Notes under the pieces: generated by a model
Database searches by the model: none
What the model saw: only the letters and a program-made list of their open reading frames with translations
Told to the model about the DNA's origin: nothing
NCBI GenBank assembly: GCA_024278435.1
Contig: JAJRTD010000028.1
Location: forward strand, 1 to 7,477
Direction: 5' to 3'
DNA: 7,477 nt
Source of the DNA: Gammaproteobacteria bacterium
Lineage (GTDB): Bacteria; Pseudomonadota; Gammaproteobacteria; SZUA-229
Translations under genes and position numbers: made by a program
Shown: positions 1 to 5,548 of the stretch, in pieces
How positions within the stretch are numbered: position 1 is the first letter of the stretch
How the letters are laid out: each line of letters starts with the position of its first letter

Positions 1-28
1 AACAGCGGTTTGGCGGATAGCTGGGAAA

Positions 29-661
29 TCAGCCGGCAGTCATGGACGAAAGGTGTTTCCAGGCCTGCGCAACCGGCTTTTCCACTGCCTGCTTTTTATT
101 GCGCTTGATATGTTGCGGTATTTCTCCGGGATAAATAACACGCTCGGGATGCCCCTTGGGGAATTCCGCCAGGTGGTCAAAGAAAAGGTAACCGTTCACC
201 GGCACGCCGGGCACACAGGCGGAGACCGCGCGGATCTTGCACTCGAGATCATAAAACGGGTTTTTGAAACGGTAGCTTTTACGCCCCAGCATCTGGGTCC
301 AGTTATCAATATTATCAGCGCAGAATATTTTTCCGGGATACTGTTTATATTCCAGTACGGTGATACCATCGTGACGTAAAATCAGGTGGTCAATGGTGTA
401 GTGGCTGCCCAGCCCGTCAGGAACGCAGAAATCTGTTATCTGCTTCAGGCCCAGGCGTTTCAGGCAACGCCGGGTTTTAAAATTCAGCCAGCGGGATTTG
501 ACTTTGTTGCGCGTAAGGTAAATGATGATAACAAGTAACGCCACAGCGGCGATCAGCGGCAAAGCAAACTGATCGGCCAGCGGGGCGACGAGTTGAGCAA
601 TATCACTTGTTGTCATGTGAAGATCCGGTTGGCGAAGGCCTTGTCTGTGTAACGATGCCAT
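29..661 (-). CDS. Membrane-anchored NERD-domain protein (nuclease-related)
   Basis: The product is 210 residues from the chosen start. A hydrophobic segment at about residues 33-50 is followed by a basic stretch (RNKVKSRW), so the protein is probably anchored in the inner membrane with its domain in the cytoplasm. Residues about 85-145 resemble the NERD domain: IDHLILRHDG, then TVLEYKQYPGKIF, then W121 and NPFYDL. D91, E104 and K106 form the D...ExK pattern expected of a PD-(D/E)xK-like nuclease fold. NERD is named for relatedness to nucleases; activity here is unproven. The ATG at 661 was chosen because AAGGA lies 8 bases upstream. The longer ATG at 685 has no SD, and the ATG at 616 (protein starting MTTSDIAQ) has a weaker GGA and remains possible. 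The gene is divergent from the VTT-domain gene. No helicase or kinase domain is fused to the NERD domain, unlike some relatives. Confidence 0.8.
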   Translation of the reverse strand: MASLHRQGLRQPDLHMTTSDIAQLVAPLADQFALPLIAAVALLVIIIYLTRNKVKSRWLNFKTRRCLKRLGLKQITDFCVPDGLGSHYTIDHLILRHDGITVLEYKQYPGKIFCADNIDNWTQMLGRKSYRFKNPFYDLECKIRAVSACVPGVPVNGYLFFDHLAEFPKGHPERVIYPGEIPQHIKRNKKQAVEKPVAQAWKHLSSMTAG

Positions 662-669
662 GGCCGGGA

Positions 670-674
670 TCCTT
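670..674 (-). promoter_or_regulatory. Shine-Dalgarno site deciding the NERD gene start
   Basis: On the minus strand AAGGA lies 8 bases before the ATG at 661, within a purine-rich stretch (GGGGGAAGGA). The longer start at 685 would place this site inside the coding region and has no SD of its own, so 661 is preferred. Confidence 0.6.
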
Positions 675-694
675 CCCCCGGTCATTTATTCGTA

Positions 695-707
695 TTTGAA
701 GTTCAAA
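695..707. promoter_or_regulatory. Perfect 13-base palindrome in a divergent intergenic region
   Basis: TTTGAAGTTCAAA is a perfect inverted repeat around a central G. It lies between the divergent NERD and VTT-domain genes, 34 bases upstream of the NERD start. It overlaps the -35 element of the candidate promoter for the VTT gene, so it could be an operator. A palindrome this short can occur by chance in AT-rich DNA; no matching regulator is known to me. Confidence 0.25.
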
Positions 708-723
708 AAATGTAATGTATTTT
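696..723 (+). promoter_or_regulatory. Candidate sigma70 promoter for the VTT-domain gene
   Basis: TTGAAG (696-701) and TATTTT (718-723) are separated by 16 bases and resemble -35 and -10 boxes. Transcription would start near 730, giving a leader of about 70 bases before the ATG at 802. This is a motif match only. Confidence 0.3.
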
Positions 724-801
724 AACATAGACACCCCCTTTTCCCGGCAACCGTTGATCAGGCCGGAGCATACAACGCAGCCGTCCCTGTGGCAGTAAAT
801 A

Positions 802-1473
802 ATGCCCAGCCCTGTTAAAAAACTACTGATAGTCGCCGTAATGATCAGCGCCGGCATATTGCTGGATCTGGCCGGCCTGCTCGATGCCAATGAAATACTG
901 GCCCTGGCGCGTCAGTATTCTGACCAATGGTGGCTGATACTGGTATTGATCCTGCTACAGATGATTCTGTTTACCTTTGCCCTTGCCGGCTCGGTTTTCC
1001 TGTGGATAGCCGCGCCGCTATACCCGCCGCTGACAGCGACTTTTATACTTGCCGCCGGTGGTACGCTTGGCGGCATTTGCGCCTACCTGTTTTCCCGCTA
1101 TCTCACCGATGAATTAATCGAAAAAATGGAAAGTTCGCGCACCTACCGCCTGTTACATAAACAGGACAACTTTTTCACCCTGTTTGCCCTGCGCGTATTC
1201 CCGGCCTTTCCGCATTCACTGGTGAACTACAGTTCCGGCATACTGAAAGTCAGACTGAGCCATTTTATCGCCGCAGCCATTCTGGGTATTTCCATAAAAT
1301 CATATATTTACTGCAATGTGATTTACAGCGCGGCCAGCGTATCAATCGAACAGCTGCTGGATATTTCGGTTTACGGGCCGTTATTACTGCTGTCGGCGCT
1401 TAGTCTGGCCGGGGTATTTATCCGATACCGGCTGGAGAAAAAACACCGGCAGGATAACTCATCGAGTTTATAA
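802..1473 (+). CDS. TVP38/TMEM64-family (VTT/DedA-like) inner-membrane protein
   Basis: The product is a 223-residue integral membrane protein. Hydrophobic segments lie at about 7-27, 43-70, 76-98, 153-178 and 188-208. The family pattern is visible: GGTLGGICAYLFSRYL at 86-101 and FALRVFPAFPHSLVNYSSG at 128-146, with R131, P134, P137 and N142 in the re-entrant-loop motif typical of VTT (SNARE-associated, PF09335) proteins. Members of this superfamily are linked to lipid flipping and membrane homeostasis; the substrate of this one is unknown. The C-terminus is basic (RYRLEKKHRQ) and probably cytoplasmic. The length is normal for the family. The ATG at 802 is preceded only by a weak GGCAG; the next in-frame ATG at 841 has nothing better and would cut the first helix. 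The gene converges on the YihY gene with a 46-base gap. Confidence 0.85.
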   Translation: MPSPVKKLLIVAVMISAGILLDLAGLLDANEILALARQYSDQWWLILVLILLQMILFTFALAGSVFLWIAAPLYPPLTATFILAAGGTLGGICAYLFSRYLTDELIEKMESSRTYRLLHKQDNFFTLFALRVFPAFPHSLVNYSSGILKVRLSHFIAAAILGISIKSYIYCNVIYSAASVSIEQLLDISVYGPLLLLSALSLAGVFIRYRLEKKHRQDNSSSL

Positions 1474-1519
1474 GACCTGATATATATTCAGAGAGGGCTG
1501 CTACAAGGCCATCGTAAAC

Positions 1520-2404
1520 TCAGGTTTGCAAGCCATGCGTTGTCGTCGAATCAGAGCCGATACGCTCATACTCCGCAATCACCTGCGCACCCAGCAGCAG
1601 GATAATCACCGCCGCCTCCAGGCTGAGCAGAACAATAATCACCGTGGCAAAAGTGCCATAAACCACGTTGACCAGTGACAACGTGGAGAAATACCAGACC
1701 AGCACATGGCGCGTTATTTCCCAGAGAAAGGTCGCAGTCACACCACCGATAAGCGCATGGCGTAAAGACAGCTTTCCCACCGGCATCACCAGGTAGAGCG
1801 AAGTCAGCAGCAGGATCTCGCCGATAATACCCAGCAGGTAGACCATGACGGTTTCCACACCACTGAGCGACCAGTGATGCCCCATAATATTCAGTGACCG
1901 GCCATCCAGCGAATGCAGGCCGCCACTGACCATACTCACCAGTAACATGCCGGCGGCCAGCAGCAGGATATAGCCGTAGGGAATAATGGCCGAGATCAGA
2001 AAATGCCGGCGCCTGACTTCAACTCGATGAAAAAAAATCACCGACATGGCGCTTTCCAGCGAGGTAAAGGCAAACGAGCTGAAAAACAGCAGGATCAGAA
2101 TGCCGGTGACACCGACAACCTTCCAGTTCTGCACGAAAGTACTGATCTGGCTGGTCAGCGCATCGGCCTGGCCGGGGCTGATTAATGCCAGGTATTCCTG
2201 CAGCGTGTCCAGCAGCGACGCGGTGTCCTGAACCTGTGAAAGACCGACCAGGATCAGGGCGAACATTGGGACAATGGTCAACAGGGTATAATAGGCGACC
2301 GCACCCGAAAGCAGAAACCCCTGGTTGGCGCGAAAACCGGTAATAACGCTTTTGGCAAACTGCCATGGATTATTAAGCACATAATGTGCACGGGAAACAG
2401 TCAT
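1520..2404 (-). CDS. YihY/BrkB-family inner-membrane protein
   Basis: The product is 294 residues, the usual length for this family (PF03631). About six hydrophobic segments lie near 31-55, 97-120, 137-160, 182-206, 216-240 and 248-275. Family signatures include GAVAYYTLLTIVPMFALILVG near residues 34-54 and YGTFATVIIVLL followed by LLLGAQV near 249-275. The family was once called ribonuclease BN in error; its molecular function is not settled, and transport or envelope roles have been suggested. The start at 2404 is the only one that keeps the conserved N-terminus. AGG lies just 3 bases before the ATG, so SD use is doubtful, and a TAGAAT box 6 bases before the ATG raises the possibility of a leaderless transcript. 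The gene is divergent from the acyltransferase operon. Confidence 0.9.
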   Translation of the reverse strand: MTVSRAHYVLNNPWQFAKSVITGFRANQGFLLSGAVAYYTLLTIVPMFALILVGLSQVQDTASLLDTLQEYLALISPGQADALTSQISTFVQNWKVVGVTGILILLFFSSFAFTSLESAMSVIFFHRVEVRRRHFLISAIIPYGYILLLAAGMLLVSMVSGGLHSLDGRSLNIMGHHWSLSGVETVMVYLLGIIGEILLLTSLYLVMPVGKLSLRHALIGGVTATFLWEITRHVLVWYFSTLSLVNVVYGTFATVIIVLLSLEAAVIILLLGAQVIAEYERIGSDSTTTHGLQT

Positions 2405-2410
2405 TTACCT

Positions 2411-2416
2411 ATTCTA
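2411..2416 (-). promoter_or_regulatory. Candidate -10 box (TAGAAT) immediately before the YihY gene
   Basis: TAGAAT on the minus strand ends 6 bases before the ATG at 2404. Transcription starting about 7 bases downstream would begin at the start codon itself. No convincing -35 box was found at 16-18 bases, so this is a weak call. Confidence 0.25.
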
Positions 2417-2724
2417 AGCTGACTGCTGTTAAAAATATATGCGGATGTCGGCTGCAAAAAAACCAGAACGGTTGTGAAAGTTTTTTACACAAACGGCTGC
2501 AGGAACTGCATCAAATATTGCAATTTTTTTATAAACATGTAGAGTTTACAAGATGACCTAAAGGCACAGGGTACTGGGGTAGGTGCAATGGCTTCACGCT
2601 ATATTAATAGATCATGGACAGGTATTCACAGCGCAAAATCATTTTTGCTTGCCCATTCTCGTACGTTTGCTATTAAGCCGATATATCCGGTACTCATGAG
2701 CTGTTTTTCCAGCAACCTGTCGTC

Positions 2725-2730
2725 AGGGAG
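2725..2730 (+). promoter_or_regulatory. Shine-Dalgarno site supporting a GTG start
   Basis: AGGGAG lies 8 bases before the GTG at 2739. It is the best SD in the area and fixes the acyltransferase start at a non-ATG codon. Confidence 0.65.
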
Positions 2731-2738
2731 TTACGAAG

Positions 2739-3416
2739 GTGGACAAAATATATATACGCGAGGCGATAACACAATCTGACCGCAAAACTGTGTTCAAACT
2801 GCGCTACCAGGTTTTTACCCGCGACAAGAGCTTTGCAGTACAGGACTCTTCCGCAGAAAAACAGATGATTTTCGATGTGGCTGATAAAAAAGCCACATTG
2901 TTAATTGCAGAAACCGCATCGGGAGAAGTTGCCGGAACCGTCGGTGTTGCCTGCGGCGCGGTGGCCCTGAACCTGCTCAAGTCCCGCTACTTGCTCTCTG
3001 ACCTCTATCTCAGGCAGTTCAACACTCACCTTGCCTGCGGCTTCTGGCTGGCAGTCAAAAGCAAATATACGCAGCAGATGTTCAGTTTCCCGCAGCTCAA
3101 CGGCTTCTGTGACACCATCGGCATCGCCCTTATGGTTAAAGCCATTGATATCGCCATAAACCAGGGGGCCAGGCTGGCTTTTATCAGCACCAAGCCAGCC
3201 CTGAAACCCTATTTCGAGCACCTGGGCTTCTTCTATTTCAAGGAGAACATTATCCATCCGTACTGGCGGCAACCACGAATCCTGATGGCCCTGTTGCTCA
3301 ATGATATCGATAAAGGGACGATTCAGCATTTATCAATACCGGAACATGCCCGACCCGTGCAAAGTGCCGCCCAACTGATGCAGCGCCTTTCCCAGGAAAC
3401 CTGTGCCGAAGCATAA
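2739..3416 (+). CDS. GNAT-fold N-acyltransferase, FeeM/LuxI-like
   Basis: The product is 225 residues and starts at GTG behind a strong SD. The N-terminus has the LRYQVF pattern (21-26) seen in autoinducer synthases, FeeM-type N-acyl amino acid synthases and exosortase-associated acyltransferases. It is followed by DVADKKATLLIAETASGEVAGTVGV (D46, D49, G66-T67), the usual order of the second strand block. The Arg common just after the GT motif is replaced by Gly. The C-terminal half, with KPYFEHLGFFYFKENIIHPYW (157-177) and ILMALLL, fits the GNAT lower lobe of this family. Such enzymes move an acyl chain from acyl-ACP or acyl-CoA to an amine; neither donor nor acceptor can be read from the sequence. 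No signal peptide or helix is seen, so it is cytoplasmic. It is followed after 15 bases by the PAS membrane gene. No LuxR homologue or exosortase gene lies in the window. Confidence 0.65.
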   Translation: MDKIYIREAITQSDRKTVFKLRYQVFTRDKSFAVQDSSAEKQMIFDVADKKATLLIAETASGEVAGTVGVACGAVALNLLKSRYLLSDLYLRQFNTHLACGFWLAVKSKYTQQMFSFPQLNGFCDTIGIALMVKAIDIAINQGARLAFISTKPALKPYFEHLGFFYFKENIIHPYWRQPRILMALLLNDIDKGTIQHLSIPEHARPVQSAAQLMQRLSQETCAEA

Positions 3417-3431
3417 AATGGAGGTTATGCC

Positions 3432-4124
3432 ATGACCCTGCTTATTCCAACCTACATTATCCTGGCCATAATCCTGATCGTGGTAATTATTTTTCCCGTG
3501 TGGAAAGGCCGGCTGAAAGCGGTACATGTCTTTATATCAACGATTACTATTGTCATGCTGGTAATGCTGACCGTGTTGCGCTTTACCGATGAAGTACCCT
3601 TGCCCTCCTTCTCCGGTGACGGCTTAAAGTGGGAAAGCAGCATAAAACTCGACTGGAACCCTGAAGCCAAATTCAAGCACCTGTTCCGCATGGTCTCAAC
3701 CCCCGCCTATATCGTGAACATGGACAGGCAGATTCAGTACGTTAACGCGCCGGCAATGGAGTTGATCTTAAAAGAAACAGGTATGACTTACGATGAAATT
3801 GAAGGCAAGATGGATATACCTGAAATCATGTCGATGCTGAGTAAAGAAGGTGTACTGCTGAATGCCGATGAGCTTAAACAGCGGCTCAAGGGCCTGGACA
3901 AGTCAAAATCACGGAAATATGACGTCGTCATCAAGCGCAAGAACCAGAACATTACCTTCAAGGTGCTGGCATTGCCGATAGTGGTTGATGGTGAACTTCA
4001 GGGAAGGTTTATATCGATGATCCCGGTCAAATTCGAGAACAGTGAAACCGGCGAAATCATTTCGCCGAGCATCTATAATGATGACATCATCCAGGTTCTG
4101 GAGATTGTGTCCGCTCCGCGCTAA
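3432..4124 (+). CDS. Two-helix membrane protein with a single PAS domain
   Basis: The product is 230 residues. Helices lie at about 3-22 (LIPTYIILAIILIVVIIF) and 31-50 (HVFISTITIVMLVMLTVL), joined by a short basic loop, WKGRLK. A linker leads to a PAS-like domain at about 80-200, recognised by FRMVSTPAYIVNMDRQIQYVNAPA (85-108), a helical middle, and strands ITFKVLALPIVVDGELQGRFISMIPV. No kinase, GGDEF, EAL, HTH or methyl-accepting region follows, so any signal must pass to a partner protein. The start is clear: GGAGG lies 7 bases before the ATG. The upstream ATGs at 3418 and 3427 run into a TGA that overlaps this start codon. The 15-base gap to the acyltransferase makes an operon likely. The ligand is unknown. 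The basic loop raises a topology question, treated in the findings. Confidence 0.7.
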   Translation: MTLLIPTYIILAIILIVVIIFPVWKGRLKAVHVFISTITIVMLVMLTVLRFTDEVPLPSFSGDGLKWESSIKLDWNPEAKFKHLFRMVSTPAYIVNMDRQIQYVNAPAMELILKETGMTYDEIEGKMDIPEIMSMLSKEGVLLNADELKQRLKGLDKSKSRKYDVVIKRKNQNITFKVLALPIVVDGELQGRFISMIPVKFENSETGEIISPSIYNDDIIQVLEIVSAPR

Positions 4125-4189
4125 CAGAAAGCCATAGATCCATCAGGCGTAACTATCGCCCATAAACCGTGAGCCTGGTCCTGGCCCGT

Positions 4190-4221
4190 TAAAACAAAAC
4201 CCGGTATGGCCTTTTTACCGG
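4190..4221 (-). terminator. Intrinsic terminator for the exported-protein gene
   Basis: Read on the minus strand, a hairpin CCGGTA-(9 bases)-TACCGG (4221-4201) is followed at once by GTTTTGTTTTAAC, a T-rich tract. This is the layout of a Rho-independent terminator for the minus-strand gene ending at 4288. The stem is only 6 base pairs. On the plus strand the tract after the hairpin is not T-rich, so it serves the PAS operon poorly. Confidence 0.55.
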
Positions 4222-4222
4222 A

Positions 4223-4275
4223 GCGGCTTGTGCGCATAAATGTTCAGCCGCCCCGTGAAGTAAAAGTGTTTACTT
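4223..4275. repeat. Two further inverted repeats between convergent genes
   Basis: GCGGCT (4223-4228) and AGCCGC (4246-4251) form a 6-pair stem with a 17-base loop. AAGTAAA (4258-4264) and TTTACTT (4269-4275) form a perfect 7-pair stem with a 4-base loop, 12 bases past the stop of the exported-protein gene. They probably help shape the 3' end of one or both transcripts. They are not classical terminators on their own because no T tract follows. Confidence 0.35.
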
Positions 4276-4287
4276 GATCATTTCAGG

Positions 4288-4680
4288 TTAGCGGATGGCA
4301 CTGATCAGCTTGCCGTTCATAAGTACCACGTAGAAATCTGCTGAGTGATCACTCTTGTCATTAACCTTGACCTTAACAAGATAATGCCAGTAGTTTTTAT
4401 GGTTAGGAATTTCCTTTAACTCAAACTCGATGACAGTCAGTTTGTCCAGGTCATGCTTGTCCGTTGCCTGTTTTTTGATAATACGAATAACATCGGCGAT
4501 GGTTAGCGGTGGCGCCTGTGTCATCGGGTCCCATTGTGCGGCAGCCGTAATATCATCCTCATTGATAAAGGCAATAACCTTCACTTCATCAATATATTCA
4601 ATAATTTCTGTATTAAACGACCTGGCCTGCACGTTAGCGCTAATGACCAGTAAAAACGGAAGCATCCATTTTAAAAACAT
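4288..4680 (-). CDS. Small exported protein of unknown function
   Basis: The product is 130 residues. It begins with a typical signal peptide: MFLKWMLPFLLVISANVQA, likely cut after A19 (VQA motif), leaving about 111 residues for the periplasm or outside. The mature part has LTIADVIRIIKKQA near residues 60-73. Its end alternates strands (KNYWHYLVKVKV, then ADFYVVLMNGKLISAIR), which recalls the layout of PepSY-like inhibitory domains, but I cannot assign a family. The ATG at 4680 is chosen because GGAG lies 6 bases upstream; a TTG at 4695 would extend the frame by 5 codons with no benefit and would overlap this SD. There are no cysteines in the mature part. The gene converges on the PAS operon and diverges from the PilZ operon. 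Confidence 0.7.
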   Translation of the reverse strand: MFLKWMLPFLLVISANVQARSFNTEIIEYIDEVKVIAFINEDDITAAAQWDPMTQAPPLTIADVIRIIKKQATDKHDLDKLTVIEFELKEIPNHKNYWHYLVKVKVNDKSDHSADFYVVLMNGKLISAIR

Positions 4681-4686
4681 TCTATT

Positions 4687-4690
4687 CTCC
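4687..4690 (-). promoter_or_regulatory. Shine-Dalgarno site deciding the exported-protein start
   Basis: GGAG on the minus strand, within CTGGAG, lies 6 bases before the ATG at 4680 and excludes the TTG at 4695 as the likely start. Confidence 0.6.
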
Positions 4691-4724
4691 AGCAAGGGGT
4701 TCTTTGCGTATCTTAAAACCGGCT

Positions 4725-4733
4725 ATTTTAACA
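4725..4733 (-). promoter_or_regulatory. Extended -10 promoter for the exported-protein gene
   Basis: On the minus strand TGT directly precedes TAAAAT (4730-4725), giving the TGn-TAnnnT form of an extended -10 element. No good -35 box is present, which extended -10 promoters often lack. Transcription would begin near 4718, giving a leader of about 38 bases that contains the GGAG site. Confidence 0.4.
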
Positions 4734-4740
4734 CTCATTT

Positions 4741-4918
4741 GCAGTGAAGCTACTGATATTATTAAGTTAATTAACATTCATTAATATATTCTTAAGAAAA
4801 GAAATCCCGCCCTGAAAAGCTGCTGTTTGTCATAAATATTTAATAAAAACGTCATCCTGCCGAAACCTTGCCTTGCCATTATCAGCCTGCAAATTTAACC
4901 GAACACAAGGTGATTACC
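4741..4918. other. AT-rich divergent control region with short palindromes
   Basis: This region lies between the exported-protein gene and the PilZ gene. It holds GTTAATTAAC (4766-4775) and TTCTTAAGAA (4789-4798), both perfect 10-base palindromes, plus several other TTAA sites. The PilZ operon promoter must lie here, but I see no clear -35/-10 pair; TTGTCA (4827-4832) is the best -35-like hexamer. The palindromes could bind a regulator shared by both directions, or merely reflect AT-rich sequence. Confidence 0.3.
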
Positions 4919-5323
4919 ATGACAGGCACAGCAAGCGAATTATACGATTCAGCAGAAAGCACCAACAACCAGTCAAACAACATCAATCTGCTATCCAGCT
5001 GGTTATTCGGCAAGATAAATACCGGCTGCATATTAATGGACATTTCCGAATGTGGTTGCAGCGTACTTATCCCCAGGAAGCTGTCCACCTCACCTGAACT
5101 ATTTGACCTTGTCATTATGCACCCGCAAAACAATGAAAAAGTCATGGTGGTATTGCAGGGAGAACACCGCTGGGTTATCAGGAACTACACGTCGCGCTAT
5201 AAAAAAACCGGCATCAAATTTCACAATATCACCCCGGAGAACAAACTCGCCATCAAATTACTGGGGGAACACCTGTCTCAGAGGGAAAACGCCGAGATCA
5301 AATGCAACCTGGTCAATCACTAA
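4919..5323 (+). CDS. PilZ-like domain protein, degenerate c-di-GMP motif
   Basis: The product is 134 residues. The PilZ signature D/NxSxxG appears as DISECG (41-46), followed by hydrophobic strands CSVLIPR, ELFDLVIM and KVMVVLQGEHRWVIRNY, and ending with TGIKF (97-101). This is the usual PilZ barrel order, then a C-terminal helix. The N-terminal RxxxR motif that grips c-di-GMP is missing: residues 1-40 contain no Arg, only one Lys (K32), and much Asn/Ser (AESTNNQSNNINLLSS). It may therefore bind a partner rather than c-di-GMP, as PilZ itself does. The protein is cytoplasmic. The ATG at 4919 is chosen because AAGGTGA ends 5 bases before it; a TTG at 4868 would add 17 residues without support. 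The membrane-peptide gene follows after 36 bases, probably in one operon. Confidence 0.7.
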   Translation: MTGTASELYDSAESTNNQSNNINLLSSWLFGKINTGCILMDISECGCSVLIPRKLSTSPELFDLVIMHPQNNEKVMVVLQGEHRWVIRNYTSRYKKTGIKFHNITPENKLAIKLLGEHLSQRENAEIKCNLVNH

Positions 5324-5359
5324 ACCACTGTGTCATATCTGATTTTCAGGGAGATTACA

Positions 5360-5527
5360 ATGTCAGCAGCTGATAAGTATATAAAAATGGCAATGCTCAT
5401 AGCATTTGCACTCATTGTCCTCAATATCGTAGCCGTTGTTTCAGGTGGCGCCAATGTCTGGTACAGCGATATCGATCATTTTATTGTCAGCCAGATAGAT
5501 TCTATTGCCGGCAATAAATACAATTAG
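5360..5527 (+). CDS. 55-residue single-helix membrane peptide
   Basis: A short basic N-terminus (MSAADKYIK) is followed by one hydrophobic helix at about 10-29 (MAMLIAFALIVLNIVAVVSG) and a polar tail (GANVWYSDIDHFIVSQIDSIAGNKYN). AGGGAG lies 6 bases before the ATG, so translation is well supported; the frame is open 10 codons further up but without a better start. The positive N-terminus suggests N-in, C-out topology with the tail in the periplasm. I recognise no family. It lies 36 bases after the PilZ-like gene with no terminator between them, so a shared operon and perhaps a physical link are likely. It could also be an uncleaved exported peptide. Confidence 0.6.
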   Translation: MSAADKYIKMAMLIAFALIVLNIVAVVSGGANVWYSDIDHFIVSQIDSIAGNKYN

Positions 5528-5548
5528 GCGGGTTTGCATATAACAGTA

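Larger units (their letters stand above)
2405..2738. other. 334-base intergenic control region upstream of the acyltransferase operon
   Basis: No convincing gene lies here. The region is AT-rich at 2430-2545. It contains an 8-base direct repeat CGGCTGCA (2449-2456 and 2494-2501), spaced 45 bases apart start to start. Between the copies is an inverted repeat, TTGTG (2472-2476) and CACAA (2488-2492), with an 11-base loop. A second inverted repeat, TAAAC (2532-2536) and GTTTA (2544-2548), has a 7-base loop. TTGCAA (2518-2523) and TAGAGT (2540-2545) with a 16-base spacer are a possible but poor promoter for the acyltransferase gene. That would give a leader of nearly 190 bases, long enough to hold regulatory RNA or a leader peptide. 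A 63-codon reading frame (2588-2779) overlaps the next gene and is judged doubtful. Confidence 0.4.

Noticed and set aside
603..890. 95-codon minus-strand frame across the NERD and VTT gene starts
   Set aside because: It overlaps two real genes and the promoter region and has no recognisable domain.
1474..1519. Possible bidirectional terminator between the convergent VTT and YihY genes
   Set aside because: Only a 4-pair stem (CTGA/TCAG) is present, with no T tract on either side; too weak to call.
2472..2492. CRP/FNR-like or lux-box-like operator (TTGTG...CACAA)
   Set aside because: The spacing between half sites does not match CRP/FNR, and the sequence does not match a lux box; kept only as an inverted repeat.
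2506..2521. Possible sigma54 promoter (TGCATCAAATATTGCA)
   Set aside because: The TTGCA half fits, but the -24 half lacks the required GG, so it is not a credible sigma54 site.
2588..2779. 63-codon reading frame upstream of the acyltransferase gene, with a fair SD (GGGGTAGG) before its ATG
   Set aside because: It overlaps the well-supported GTG start of the acyltransferase by 41 bases in another frame, and its composition shows no clear domain, signal or membrane segment. A leader peptide cannot be excluded.
2901..3329. 142-codon antisense frame inside the acyltransferase gene
   Set aside because: A shadow of the coding strand; the sense frame has clear family motifs and a strong SD.
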